The position numbers and the translations under genes are program-made. The notes below the pieces were generated by a model. It ran no database searches and had not been told where the DNA came from. It was given only the letters and a program-made list of their open reading frames with translations. A stretch of DNA of 64,000 nucleotides from Qaidamihabitans albus (GTDB lineage Bacteria; Actinomycetota; Actinomycetes; Mycobacteriales; Pseudonocardiaceae): contig NZ_JAEHOB010000005.1 in assembly GCF_016464705.1 (NCBI RefSeq), positions 124,001-188,000 of the forward strand, written 5' to 3'. Of this stretch, positions 11,492 to 20,016 are shown one piece after another (positions within the stretch are counted from its first letter, which is position 1; each line of letters starts with the position of its first letter).

Positions 11492-11512
11492 AACTACGTA
11501 GTTCTGTATTTT
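11492..11512 (+). promoter_or_regulatory. Leaderless promoter with palindromic operator for the ArsR-like gene
   Basis: AACTACGTAGTT (11492-11503) is a perfect 12-bp palindrome lying immediately upstream of the -10-like TATTTT at 11507-11512. The A of the ATG at 11520 lies seven bases past the -10, the geometry of leaderless actinobacterial mRNAs. Placement between the -35 and -10 positions suits autorepression by the encoded ArsR protein. The site is inferred. Confidence 0.5.
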
Positions 11513-11519
11513 CGATGTC

Positions 11520-12056
11520 ATGGATTCTGCAGCCGAGCTGGCCGAGGTCGCCGAGGAACTGCGGCGGCTCGGCGAGCGCGTCGACGCCCTCGAACGACGG
11601 GACGCCCACAAGGCCCCCGCCCACTCCCCCGAGGAGCACGGCCGTCTCTGGGCGCTCGACGGCCTCAAGCGGCGGCTCGCCGAGCACGAAGGCCCCGACG
11701 GTGGCGCCGTCCTGCTCGCGGGCACGGTCACCCTGCCCACCGGCGAGCCGGCCGACTGGCAGGAAGGCGCGGGCTCCGCCGCGCTGCTGGAAGGCGACTG
11801 GTCGGAGCTCGCGCCCACGCTCGCGGCGCTGTCCCATCCGGTGCGGCTGGAGTTGCTGCGGCAGGTGCTCAACGGCGTGCGCACGACCGCCGCTCTCGCC
11901 GACGTGGAGTCGCTCGGCAGCACCGGGCAGCTGCACCACCACCTGCGCCAGCTGGTGACCGCCGGCTGGCTGCGGCAGGGAAGCCGGGGCAGCTACGAGA
12001 TGCCGGTGACCCGGATCGTGCCGCTGCTGGTGATCCTCACGGCGGTGCGGCGATGA
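11520..12056 (+). CDS. ArsR-type winged-helix regulator
   Basis: A 178-residue transcription regulator. An N-terminal charged, partly coiled segment (about 1-60) precedes a winged-helix domain starting at LAALSHPVRLELLRQVLNG (about 103-121) and a recognition region around STGQLHHHLRQL (about 139-150). I see no metal-binding Cys pair, so it is probably not a classical metal sensor. It is transcribed with the M23 peptidase gene, overlapping by ATGA, so it may control that envelope protein. A palindrome in its own promoter suggests autoregulation. Confidence 0.8.
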   Translation: MDSAAELAEVAEELRRLGERVDALERRDAHKAPAHSPEEHGRLWALDGLKRRLAEHEGPDGGAVLLAGTVTLPTGEPADWQEGAGSAALLEGDWSELAPTLAALSHPVRLELLRQVLNGVRTTAALADVESLGSTGQLHHHLRQLVTAGWLRQGSRGSYEMPVTRIVPLLVILTAVRR

Positions 12057-12907
12057 AACGGGTGATGCGGAACGTGCAGCGCCTGGCCGTCCGGCTGGCC
12101 ATGTCCGGGCTCCTGCTCATCGCCGGGAAGTGGTTGGCAGGGCTCTGGTGGCGGTCCGCGACGGCGGACGACGTGCTCTCGACCGCCGAACTGGCCGGCT
12201 TCGCCCTCGTGATACTCGGCGTCGTGGCCCTGTTCCTGCCCGGCACCGAGCACACCGGCCCGGACCGGGCGGTGCACCCGCCGGTCGCCGGCCGCTGGCT
12301 GGCGCTGAACAGCCCGGCCACGAGGGTGCCCAGCCACGGCACCCGCGCCTACGGCCAGTCGCACGCGGTCGACCTGGTGTACGAGCCCCTCGACCGGGAG
12401 CGGCCCGCGTTCGGCGCTGGGCCGGGGATGCGGCCACCGCAGGACTTCCCCGCGTTCGGCGAGCCGGTGCTGTCGCCGGTGCCCGGCAGGGTCGTCCGGG
12501 TCCGGGACCGCGCTCGGGATCACCGCAGCCGCAACGCCCGGTGGTCGCTGGTGTACCTGCTGCTGGAGGGCATGCTGCGGGAGTTCGGCGGCGCCGGGCG
12601 AGTGATCGGCAACCATGTGGTCGTGGACGCCGGGGACGGCTGCTTCGCGCTGGTCGCCCACCTGCGGCAGGGCTCGGCGACCGTGCGGGAGGGCGACACC
12701 GTGCGAGCCGGGCAGCAACTGGCGCGGTGCGGCAACTCCGGCAACAGCACCGAACCGCACGTGCACGTCCAGCTGATGGACCGGGCGAGCCCCGGCATCG
12801 CGCAGGGCCTGCCGATGCGGTTCGCGGGCGTCCGCATCGGCGACGGCCCCGTCACCGACGGCATGCCCGCCGACAACGAGCACCTGACGCCCGGCCAAGC
12901 CTCGTGA
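12053..12907 (+). CDS. Membrane-anchored M23-family peptidase
   Basis: A 284-residue protein with two N-terminal hydrophobic segments (about 15-33 and 47-64) and a lysostaphin-like LytM domain. HAVD (about 103-106) would supply the first zinc His and Asp, and HVHVQL near the C-terminus gives the HxH motif, so the zinc site appears intact. It is predicted to cut peptidoglycan cross-links or to act as an envelope scaffold outside the membrane. The start overlaps the regulator stop (ATGA). The TGA stop lies in palindrome copy C, giving a C-terminal serine. Confidence 0.82.
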   Translation: MKRVMRNVQRLAVRLAMSGLLLIAGKWLAGLWWRSATADDVLSTAELAGFALVILGVVALFLPGTEHTGPDRAVHPPVAGRWLALNSPATRVPSHGTRAYGQSHAVDLVYEPLDRERPAFGAGPGMRPPQDFPAFGEPVLSPVPGRVVRVRDRARDHRSRNARWSLVYLLLEGMLREFGGAGRVIGNHVVVDAGDGCFALVAHLRQGSATVREGDTVRAGQQLARCGNSGNSTEPHVHVQLMDRASPGIAQGLPMRFAGVRIGDGPVTDGMPADNEHLTPGQAS

Positions 12908-12957
12908 GTGCGTAACAGTGTTCTAACTCGTGTGCGCACTCACGAGCGGTGACCTGC
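12901..12957. repeat. Dispersed palindrome, copy C
   Basis: Arms CTCGTGAGTGCG and GCGCACTCACGAG enclose an asymmetric centre (TAACAGTGTT then CTAACTCGTG), followed by the GGTGACCTGC flank. It lies between the convergent ends of the M23 gene, whose stop it supplies, and the nitronate-monooxygenase-like gene. Confidence 0.85.
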
Positions 12958-12969
12958 ACCTGGAGGGCA

Positions 12970-14076
12970 CTAGCGAATCCGGTCCAGCCTCTCCACGGTC
13001 TTCTCGAAGTCGCCGACCAGCTCGGCCATGACGTCCGCGACCGTGCGGACCGCGTTCATCCGGCCGACGATCTGGCCGACCGGCATCGACACCACCGAAG
13101 GGTCGCCTGCCGCGTGGATACGGTTGTGCGCGGGCGAGACGAGCAGGTTCTGCAGCGGCATCGGCAGCGGTTCGGGGGCGTCCGGCGCCGCCCATGCCTC
13201 GGTCCAGCGGGTCTTGAGCAGCCGGGCCGGCTTGCCGGTGTAGATGCGCGTCCGCACGGTGTCCGCCGAGGTCGCGTCGAGAAGCGCGCGCTGCATCGCC
13301 TCCGACTCCGGCATCGTCTGCAGGTACTCCTCAGTGGTGAGCCACACCGACCCCATCCAGACCCCGACCGCGCCCAGCGCGAGCGCGGCGGCCGCCTGCC
13401 TGCCCGAGCCGATGCCGCCCGCGGCGAGCACGGGCACCCGGTCGCCGACCGCGTCGGCGATCTCGGGCAGCAGCACCATCGACGCGATCTCGCCGGTGTG
13501 CCCGCCCGCCTCGTAGCCCTGCGCAACCACCAGGTCCACGCCGTTGTCGACATGCCGCCTGGCGTGCTCGGCCTTGCCCGCCAGCGCGGCCACCGGCACG
13601 CCGTGCTCGTGCACCTGCGCGATCACGTCCACCGGCGGTGAGCCGAGCGCGTTGGCGATCAGCTTGATCGGATGCTTCAGGGCGACCTCGACGTGCGAGC
13701 GGGCGACCGAGTGCAGCCAGCCGAGCACCCCGGCCCGTTCGTCGGTGTCGTCCGGCAGCTCCGGCACGCCGAGCTCCGCGAGCGTGCGCTCGACGAAGGC
13801 GCGGTGCTCTTCGGGGATCATGTTGCCGAGGTCCATCGAGCTGCCCTCGGTGGGGATCTTCGACGGCATCACGATGTCGACCCCGTACGGGCGGCCGTCG
13901 GTGTTCTCGTCCATCCAGCCGAGGACCCGGTCGAGCTCGGCGGCGTCGTTGAACCGCACGCAGCCGAGGACTCCGAGGCCACCCGCCCTGCTGATGGCCG
14001 CGGCCACGTGTTCCGACGGCGTGAACCCGACGATCGGCAGATCGATCCCGAGCGTGTCGCACAGCGCGGTGCGCAT
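12970..14076 (-). CDS. Nitronate monooxygenase-like FMN oxidoreductase
   Basis: A 368-residue FMN-binding TIM-barrel protein of the 2-nitropropane dioxygenase/NMO family. Visible family blocks are VVAQGYEAGGHTGE (about 199-212), the phosphate-binding VLAAGGIGSGRQAAAALALGA stretch and GVWMGSVWL. Position 16 bases after fadD19 suggests co-transcription and a role in sterol side-chain catabolism, perhaps enoyl-CoA reduction or dehydrogenation like its relative IpdC, but this is inference. ATG 14076 is preceded by AGGAGGACTC. True nitronate activity is only one possibility. Confidence 0.8.
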   Translation of the reverse strand: MRTALCDTLGIDLPIVGFTPSEHVAAAISRAGGLGVLGCVRFNDAAELDRVLGWMDENTDGRPYGVDIVMPSKIPTEGSSMDLGNMIPEEHRAFVERTLAELGVPELPDDTDERAGVLGWLHSVARSHVEVALKHPIKLIANALGSPPVDVIAQVHEHGVPVAALAGKAEHARRHVDNGVDLVVAQGYEAGGHTGEIASMVLLPEIADAVGDRVPVLAAGGIGSGRQAAAALALGAVGVWMGSVWLTTEEYLQTMPESEAMQRALLDATSADTVRTRIYTGKPARLLKTRWTEAWAAPDAPEPLPMPLQNLLVSPAHNRIHAAGDPSVVSMPVGQIVGRMNAVRTVADVMAELVGDFEKTVERLDRIR

Positions 14077-14092
14077 CAAAGAGTCCTCCTGG

Positions 14093-15727
14093 TCAGGCTT
14101 GCTTGGCCGGCTTCGTCGAGTCGAGCGCGGGCTCGTGCTCCAGGGCGTAGCGCTGCGCCCACGGATAGTCCGGCTTGCCACTCGGTGAGCGGCCGATCTC
14201 CTCGACCAGCCACAGGGTCCGGGGCACCTTGTAACCCGCGATCCGCGTCCGCACGTGCGCATCGAGGTCCGCGAAATCGGGCGCCCGTCCCGTCCTGGTC
14301 TGGATGACCGCGCCGACCCGCTGGCCGAGCCGCTCGTCCGGAACGCCGACGACGAGCGCGTCGAAGACGTCCGGATGCGACTTCAGCGCGCCCTCCACCT
14401 CTTCGGGGTACACCTTCTCCCCGCCGGTGTTGACGCACTGCGAGCCGCGGCCGAGCAGCGTGACCGTGCCGTCCTCCTCGTAGCGGGCGTAGTCGCCGGG
14501 CACGACGTAGCGGGTCCCTTCGATCTCCACGAAGATCGTCTTGCTCTTCTCCGGATCCTTGTAGTAGCCGATCGGGACGTGCCCGCGCCTGGCGATCCGC
14601 CCGGTCGCGCCGGGAGTCGCCTCGACGCGGCGGTTGTCCTCGTCGAGCAGGATCGCGTCCTTGCCGAAGTTCACCCGTGGGCCCGCCGAATGGTCGGCGT
14701 CCTTGCTGACCATGCCGATGCCGGTGAAGCCGCTCTCGGACGAACCGATCGCGTCGGTGATGACCACGTTCGGCAGCAGCCCGAGGAACTCCTGCTTCAC
14801 GCTCTGCGAGAACAGCGCCGCGTGACTGGACACCGCGACGATCGACGAGGCGTCGTAGTCGCCCTCCCGATAGGCGTCGATGAGCGGGCGCGCCATCGCG
14901 TCGCCGACGATCGTGAGTACCTGAACCTTGTTGTCCTGCACGGCCTTCCAGATCTCGTGCGGGTCGAACTGCGGCACGAACACCACCGTGCTGCCGGTGA
15001 ACAGCGCGCCGAAGGCGGCCCACTGCGCGGCACCGTGGATCAGCGGGGCCGCAGGCAGCCGCACGAGCCCGCCGCTCTCCTTGCCCTCGTTCGCGAGCTG
15101 CCACTCGTCGGCGACGTACTCACCGGTGACGAAGTTGATCCCGCCGCCGAGCGCACGCCATACGTCCTCGTGCCGCCACAGCACACCCTTCGGATAGCCC
15201 GTGGTGCCGCCGGTGTAGAGGACGTAGACGTCGTCCCCGCTGCGCTCACCGAAGTCGCGCTCGGGCGACCGCGAAGCGAGGGCGGTCTCGTAGTCCACGC
15301 CGCCGTAGCGGCCGTAGCCGGCGTCGCTGCCGTCGTCGATCACGACAACGTGTTTCAGTTGCGGGTGGCCGGGGAGGACCTCGGCCACCATGTCGGCGTA
15401 GCGCCGCTCGTGGACGAGCGCGACCAGGTCGGCGTTGCCGAAGAGATAGTCGAGTTCGCCGCGCACGTAGCGGTAGTTCACGTTGATCGCGATCGCGCGC
15501 AGTTTGTACGCGGCGATCATCGCCTCCATCGTCTCGATGGAGTTCCGCGAGTAGACACCGATGTGGGAGCCCGGCTCCACACCGTGCGCGGCCAGATGGT
15601 GCGCCAGCCGGTTGGCGCGCTGTTCCAGTTCGTAGAAGGTGACCCGCCGCGCGCCGCAGACGATCGCAGTGCGGTCGGGCACGGCGTCGACGGCGTGCTC
15701 GAGAAGATCCGCGATGTTGAGTGCCAC
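14093..15727 (-). CDS. fadD19: Steroid side-chain acyl-CoA synthetase FadD19
   Basis: An ANL-family ligase of 544 residues that activates sterol side-chain carboxylates with ATP and CoA; FadD19 orthologues are needed for C24-branched sterols. The AMP-binding P-loop is YTGGTTGYPKGV (about 182-193), the A5 region is IGSSESG, the A7 hinge is GDYARYEEDG, and the catalytic Lys motif is SPSGKPDY near the end. It is divergent from echA19 over a KstR box, the same arrangement as Rv3515c/Rv3516 in M. tuberculosis, which is the basis for this paralogue call. Confidence 0.92.
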   Translation of the reverse strand: MALNIADLLEHAVDAVPDRTAIVCGARRVTFYELEQRANRLAHHLAAHGVEPGSHIGVYSRNSIETMEAMIAAYKLRAIAINVNYRYVRGELDYLFGNADLVALVHERRYADMVAEVLPGHPQLKHVVVIDDGSDAGYGRYGGVDYETALASRSPERDFGERSGDDVYVLYTGGTTGYPKGVLWRHEDVWRALGGGINFVTGEYVADEWQLANEGKESGGLVRLPAAPLIHGAAQWAAFGALFTGSTVVFVPQFDPHEIWKAVQDNKVQVLTIVGDAMARPLIDAYREGDYDASSIVAVSSHAALFSQSVKQEFLGLLPNVVITDAIGSSESGFTGIGMVSKDADHSAGPRVNFGKDAILLDEDNRRVEATPGATGRIARRGHVPIGYYKDPEKSKTIFVEIEGTRYVVPGDYARYEEDGTVTLLGRGSQCVNTGGEKVYPEEVEGALKSHPDVFDALVVGVPDERLGQRVGAVIQTRTGRAPDFADLDAHVRTRIAGYKVPRTLWLVEEIGRSPSGKPDYPWAQRYALEHEPALDSTKPAKQA

Positions 15728-15737
15728 GTGTTCAAAC

Positions 15738-15751
15738 TAGAACATGTTATC
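15738..15751. promoter_or_regulatory. KstR operator between fadD19 and echA19
   Basis: TAGAACATGTTATC fits TnnAACnnGTTnnA except at the last base. It lies 11 bases upstream of fadD19 and 41 upstream of echA19, so it can repress both divergent genes. Confidence 0.8.
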
Positions 15752-15791
15752 GTTCTGGGCAATGGTGGACCCGAGATCGGAAGGCGACCCG

Positions 15792-16586
15792 ATGGCAGCC
15801 GACGCCCCGCACGCACTGGTCGACAAACGAGGGCACACGCTGGTGGTGACGATGAACCGGCCGGCGGCCCGCAACGCGATCACCGGCGAGATGCTGGCCA
15901 TCATGGTCGAGGCGTGGGATCAGGTCGACGAGGACCCGGACGTCCGGAGCTGCGTGCTGACCGGCGCGGGCGGCGCGTTCTGCGCCGGTGCCGACCTCAA
16001 GTCGATGAGCCGGAACAGCCCTGCCACCGCGTTCGACAAGGGCTCGTGGGATCCCAGCCGGATCGACGGGCTGCTCAAGGGCCGCAGGCTCACCAAGCCA
16101 CTGATCGCCGCGGTCGAGGGGCCCGCGATCGCCGGTGGCACGGAGATCCTGCAGGGCACCGACATCCGGATCGCGGGCGAGAGCGCGAAGTTCGGCGTGT
16201 CGGAGGCGCGGTGGGGGCTGTTCCCCCTCGGCGGGTCGGCGGTGCGGCTGCCGCGGCAGATCCCGTACACGGTGGCGGCCGAGATCCTGCTGACGGGCAA
16301 GCACATCACGGCCGCCGAGGCGAAGGAGATCGGCCTGATCGGGCACGTGGTACCGGACGGCACCGCCCTCGATCGCGCGCTGGAGATCGCCGAGCGGATC
16401 GCGGCTAACGGGCCGATGGCCGTGCGCGCGATCCTGCGGACGATGCGCGACACCGAGGGCATGCACGAGGAGGAGGCGTTCAAGCTCGACGCCCAGTACG
16501 GGATGACGGTGTTCGCGAGCGAGGACGCCAAGGAGGGACCACGCGCGTTCGCCGAGAAGCGCACCCCCCACTTCCGCGACCGCTAG
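15792..16586 (+). CDS. echA19: Enoyl-CoA hydratase EchA19
   Basis: A 264-residue crotonase that hydrates the enoyl-CoA of the sterol side chain. The oxyanion-hole block [10 protein letters not shown] is followed by GGTEILQ and FGVSEARWG, which keep both catalytic glutamates of true hydratases. Length and head-to-head placement with fadD19 match Rv3516. ATG 15792 is chosen over upstream starts because GGAAGG lies nine bases ahead and because earlier starts would add residues absent from the family. It is under the shared KstR box. Confidence 0.92.
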   Translation: MAADAPHALVDKRGHTLVVTMNRPAARNAITGEMLAIMVEAWDQVDEDPDVRSCVLTGAGGAFCAGADLKSMSRNSPATAFDKGSWDPSRIDGLLKGRRLTKPLIAAVEGPAIAGGTEILQGTDIRIAGESAKFGVSEARWGLFPLGGSAVRLPRQIPYTVAAEILLTGKHITAAEAKEIGLIGHVVPDGTALDRALEIAERIAANGPMAVRAILRTMRDTEGMHEEEAFKLDAQYGMTVFASEDAKEGPRAFAEKRTPHFRDR

Positions 16587-16591
16587 CTAGT

Positions 16592-16645
16592 TGCCATGAA
16601 CGACCCGTTACTGGCGAAAGTGCCAGTAACGGGTCGTTCATGGCA
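16592..16645. repeat. Perfect 24-bp inverted repeat after echA19
   Basis: TGCCATGAACGACCCGTTAC continuing to CTGGC pairs perfectly with its complement across a six-base loop (GAAAGT, 16616-16621). There is no T-tract. It starts six bases after the echA19 stop, so it may end transcription or be a second palindromic repeat family. Confidence 0.85.
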
Positions 16646-16670
16646 GTTCGGGCAGACGCGAGGCGAAAGA

Positions 16671-16684
16671 TAGAACTTGTTTCA
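16671..16684. promoter_or_regulatory. KstR operator, distal box
   Basis: TAGAACTTGTTTCA matches TnnAACnnGTTnnA fully. It is the upstream member of a pair 68 bases apart before the DUF35-ltp4-ltp3 operon. Confidence 0.75.
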
Positions 16685-16738
16685 CTATTGAGCCGGACCG
16701 GGTGGCCGCTCGCCTGTCCTGACCCTTGCCGACGAACC

Positions 16739-16752
16739 GAGAACGTGTTTCA
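16739..16752. promoter_or_regulatory. KstR operator, proximal box
   Basis: GAGAACGTGTTTCA matches the motif except the first base and lies nine bases ahead of the GTG start at 16762. Its position argues against the in-frame ATG at 16726, which would put the operator inside the coding region. Confidence 0.75.
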
Positions 16753-16761
16753 CTTCTGACT

Positions 16762-17754
16762 GTGATTGCAGCCGGAAGCGAGACACCGCTGTCGGCCCCG
16801 CTCGACGTGGGCTTCGACTACACCCGCTCCGTCGGTCCGGTCCTCGGCCGGTTCGTCAACGCGCTGCGCGAGCGCCGGATCGTCGGCATCCGGGGCTCGG
16901 ACGGCCGCGTGCACGTGCCGCCCGTCGAGTACGACCCGGTCACCGCGCGGGCGCTGACCGAGTTCGTCGACGTCGCCGACGAGGGCACCGTCGTGTCCTG
17001 GTCGTGGGCCGCAGAGCCGCTGGCGGGCCAGCCGCTCGAGCGGCCGTTCGCCTGGGCGCTGATCCGGCTCGACGGTGCCGACACGGCCCTGCTGCACGCC
17101 CTGGACGCGGGGTCCGCTGCGAATGTCCACACCGGAATGCGGGTCAGGGCCCGGTGGTCCGACGAGCCGGTCGGGCACATCCGTGACATCGCCTGGTTCG
17201 TGGCCGCGGACGCCCCGCCCGATCCCGCGCCCACCCCGCCGCCACCACCGGTGGCCGAACGCGAGGACGGTGAGCCGGTCGGCACGATCATCACGCCCAT
17301 CCACCTGCGGTACCAGCACTCGGCCTCCCCCGAGGAGAGCCGCTACCTGCGCGGTCTCGCCGAGGGCAGGCTCATCGGGCAGCGCTGCCCGGCGTGCCGC
17401 AAGGTCTACATCCCGCCCCGCGGCGCCTGCCCGACCGACGGCGTGCCGACGGCCGAGGAGATCGAACTGCCCGACACCGGCATCGTCACCACGTTCTGCA
17501 TCGTCAACGTGCCGTTCCTCGGCCAGCGCATCAAACCGCCCTACGTCGCGGCCTACATCCTGCTGGACGGCGCCGACATCGCGTTCCTGCACCTGGTGCT
17601 CGGCTGTGCCGCCGAGGAGGTGCGCATGGGCATGCGCGTGCGCGCGGCGTGGCGGCCGTGCGAGGAGTGGTCGACGACGCTGGAGAACATCACCCACTTC
17701 GCGCCGACCGGGGAACCGGACGCGCCGTACGAGAACTTCGCCCACCACCTCTAG
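16762..17754 (+). CDS. Tandem DUF35 OB-fold protein, Ltp3/Ltp4 partner (Rv3521-like)
   Basis: A 330-residue protein with two DUF35 modules. The first (about 25-155) has the OB-fold pattern but no zinc-ribbon cysteines where RERRIVGIRGSDGRVHVPP stands. The second (about 190-325) keeps CPACRKVYIPPRGACPTDG, three of the usual four Cys. DUF35 proteins pair with thiolase-like Ltp enzymes, as ChsH2 does with Ltp2, so this is the likely partner for retro-aldol cleavage of branched side chains. Order and neighbours match Rv3521-Rv3522-Rv3523. GTG 16762 is preferred for the reason given at the adjacent KstR box. Confidence 0.82.
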   Translation: MIAAGSETPLSAPLDVGFDYTRSVGPVLGRFVNALRERRIVGIRGSDGRVHVPPVEYDPVTARALTEFVDVADEGTVVSWSWAAEPLAGQPLERPFAWALIRLDGADTALLHALDAGSAANVHTGMRVRARWSDEPVGHIRDIAWFVAADAPPDPAPTPPPPPVAEREDGEPVGTIITPIHLRYQHSASPEESRYLRGLAEGRLIGQRCPACRKVYIPPRGACPTDGVPTAEEIELPDTGIVTTFCIVNVPFLGQRIKPPYVAAYILLDGADIAFLHLVLGCAAEEVRMGMRVRAAWRPCEEWSTTLENITHFAPTGEPDAPYENFAHHL

Positions 17755-17766
17755 GGGAATCCGACA

Positions 17767-18837
17767 GTGACAAACCTGACAGACGTGGCAGTGGTCGGGT
17801 TCGCCCAGGCGCCCAACGTGCGGCGGACCCACGGCACCACCAACGGCGTCGAGATGCTGGTCCCCATCTTCGCGCAGGCGTTCGAGCGAACCGGACTGTC
17901 CAAGCAGGACATCGGCTTCTGGTGCTCCGGCTCCTCGGACTACCTCGCCGGGCGGGCGTTCTCGTTCGTCGCCGCGGTCGACGCGATCGGGGCGTTCCCG
18001 CCGATCCACGAGTCGCATGTGGAGATGGACGCCGCGTGGGCGCTATACGAGGCGTGGCTGAAGATCCGTATGGGCGAGGTGGACACCGCGCTGGTGTACG
18101 GCTTCGGCAAGTCCTCGGCCGGGGAGCTGCGGCGGGTGCTCGCGCTGCAGCTCGACCCCTACGTCACCGCACCGCTGTGGCCGGACTCGATCGCGGTCGC
18201 GGGCCTGCAGGCGCGGCTCGGGCTGGACGCCGGGTTGTGGAGCGAGAAGGACCTCGCCGAGGTCGCCATCCGCAGCCGTGCCGACGCCGCCGCCAACCCC
18301 TACGCCCAGGTTTCCGGTCACGCCGAGGTCTCCGAACTCCTCGACGCGCCTTTCGTGGCCGACCCGCTGCGAGCCCACGACATCGCACCGGTCACCGACG
18401 GCGCTGCGGTGATCGTGCTCGCCTCGGTGGAACGAGCCCGTGACCTGGTGGAGCGCCCCGCCGTGATCGCCGGCATCGACCACAGGGTGGACTCCCCCGC
18501 GCTCGGCTCACGCGACCTCACCCGCTCCGCGTCCGCCGAGGCGGCGGGCCGGGCCGCGGGCGCCGGGAGCGCAGGCCCGGTCGAGGTGGCCGAGCTACAC
18601 GCGCCGTTCACCCACCAGGAGCTGATCCTGCGCGAGGCGCTGGGGCTCGGCGAAGGCGTGCGGATCAACCCGTCCGGTGGTGCGCTCACCGGCAACCCGA
18701 TGTTCTCCGCGGGGCTCGCGCGGATCGGCGAGGCCGCCACCCGGATTCTCGACGGCGACGCCCGGCGGGCGCTCGGGCACGCGACCAGCGGGCCGGCGTT
18801 GCAGCAGAACCTGGTGGCCGTACTGGAGAGGGGCTGA
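17767..18837 (+). CDS. ltp4: Thiolase-like lipid-transfer protein/aldolase Ltp4
   Basis: A 356-residue SCP-x-type thiolase-fold protein. Rhodococcal Ltp3 and Ltp4 act as C-C lyases in degradation of C24-branched sterol side chains. The fold is shown by the N-terminal VAVVGFAQAP strand, the NPSGGALTGNPMFSAG block (about 301-316) and the GHATSGPALQQN C-terminal loop. The canonical nucleophilic Cys of degradative thiolases is not seen, as expected for a lyase. It starts 12 bases after the DUF35 gene and ends six before ltp3, so these three are one operon. Orthology to Rv3522 rests on synteny. Confidence 0.87.
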   Translation: MTNLTDVAVVGFAQAPNVRRTHGTTNGVEMLVPIFAQAFERTGLSKQDIGFWCSGSSDYLAGRAFSFVAAVDAIGAFPPIHESHVEMDAAWALYEAWLKIRMGEVDTALVYGFGKSSAGELRRVLALQLDPYVTAPLWPDSIAVAGLQARLGLDAGLWSEKDLAEVAIRSRADAAANPYAQVSGHAEVSELLDAPFVADPLRAHDIAPVTDGAAVIVLASVERARDLVERPAVIAGIDHRVDSPALGSRDLTRSASAEAAGRAAGAGSAGPVEVAELHAPFTHQELILREALGLGEGVRINPSGGALTGNPMFSAGLARIGEAATRILDGDARRALGHATSGPALQQNLVAVLERG

Positions 18838-18843
18838 GGCGGC

Positions 18844-20016
18844 ATGGGCAAGCGACTGGCCGCGGTGCTCGGCACCGGGCAGACCCACCACCGCGCCAAG
18901 CGGACCGACGTGTCGATGCCCGGGCTGCTGCGCGAGGCGGTCGACCGGGCGATGGCCGACGCGCAGGTCGACTGGCCGGACATCGACGTGGTCGTGCTGG
19001 GCAAGGCGCCGGACATGTTCGAGGGCGTGATGATGCCCGAGCTGTTCCTCGCCGACGCGCTGGGCGCCAACGGCAAGCCGCTGCTGCGGGTGCACACCGC
19101 GGGCTCGGTCGGGGGGTCCACGGCCCTGATCGCCACCGGCCTCGTGCAGGCGGGCGTGCACCGGCGCGTGCTGACGGTCGCGTTCGAGAAGCAGTCGGAG
19201 TCGAACGCGATGTGGGCGCTGTCGATCACGCCGCCGTTCCACATGCCGGTGGGCGCGGGTGCCGGTGGCTACTTCGCTCCGCACGTGCGCTCCTACCTGC
19301 GCCGCTCCGGCGCCCCGGAGCACGTCGGCGCGATCGTCGCGGCGAAGGACCGGCGCAACGGCGCGTTGAACCCTTATGCACACCTGCGCCAGCCCGACAT
19401 CACCGTCGAGTCGGTACGGGCCTCGCAGATGCTGTGGGACCCGATCCGCTACGACGAGACCTGCCCGTCCTCGGACGGCGCCTGCGCGATGGTGCTGGGC
19501 GACGAGGCGGCGGGCGACGCGGTGCCCGGCGGCGCGGCGTGGATCCACGCGACGTCGATGCGCACCGAGCCGACCACGTTCGCCGGGCGCGACCAGGTGA
19601 ACCCGCAGGCGGGCCGGGACGCCGCGGCGGCACTCTGGCGGGAGGCCGGGATCACCGACCCGCTGTCCCAGGTGGACGCCGCGGAAATCTATGTGCCGTT
19701 CTCGTGGTTCGAGCCGATGTGGCTGGAGAACCTCGGCTTCGCGCCGGAGGGCGAGGGCTGGAAGCTCACCGAGGCCGGGGAGACGGCGCTGGGCGGCAGG
19801 CTACCGGTCAACCCCTCCGGTGGCGTGCTCTCGACCAACCCGATCGGCGCCTCCGGGATGCTGCGCTTCTCCGAGGCCGCGAAGCAGGTGATGGGGCGGG
19901 CGGGCGACTACCAGGTCGACGGGGCCAGGATCGCGCTGGGACACGCCTACGGCGGCGGCTCCCAGTACTTCGCGATGTGGGTCGTCGGAGCCGGCAAGCC
20001 CCACACCCCCTCGTGA
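18844..20016 (+). CDS. ltp3: Thiolase-like lipid-transfer protein/aldolase Ltp3
   Basis: A 390-residue SCP-x thiolase-fold enzyme paired with Ltp4. The HTAGSVGGSTALIATGL nucleophile-elbow region has Ala-Gly-Ser where degradative thiolases carry Cys, fitting an aldolase-like lyase. NPSGGVLSTNPIGASG (about 321-336) and GHAYGGGSQYFAMW near the C-terminus are family blocks. It matches Rv3523 in order and length. It is the last gene of a KstR-preceded operon. The TGA stop comes from palindrome copy D (C-terminal ...TPS). Confidence 0.88.
   Translation: MGKRLAAVLGTGQTHHRAKRTDVSMPGLLREAVDRAMADAQVDWPDIDVVVLGKAPDMFEGVMMPELFLADALGANGKPLLRVHTAGSVGGSTALIATGLVQAGVHRRVLTVAFEKQSESNAMWALSITPPFHMPVGAGAGGYFAPHVRSYLRRSGAPEHVGAIVAAKDRRNGALNPYAHLRQPDITVESVRASQMLWDPIRYDETCPSSDGACAMVLGDEAAGDAVPGGAAWIHATSMRTEPTTFAGRDQVNPQAGRDAAAALWREAGITDPLSQVDAAEIYVPFSWFEPMWLENLGFAPEGEGWKLTEAGETALGGRLPVNPSGGVLSTNPIGASGMLRFSEAAKQVMGRAGDYQVDGARIALGHAYGGGSQYFAMWVVGAGKPHTPS

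Noticed and set aside
14255-16408. A 717-codon open frame on the plus strand opposite fadD19
   Set aside because: It is antisense to a clearly conserved ligase and reads as low-complexity Arg/Gly/Ala/His protein; it is a shadow of GC-rich codon use.
16726-16764. ATG 16726 as start of the DUF35 gene
   Set aside because: It would place a KstR operator inside the coding sequence and add residues with no family match; GTG 16762 is better.
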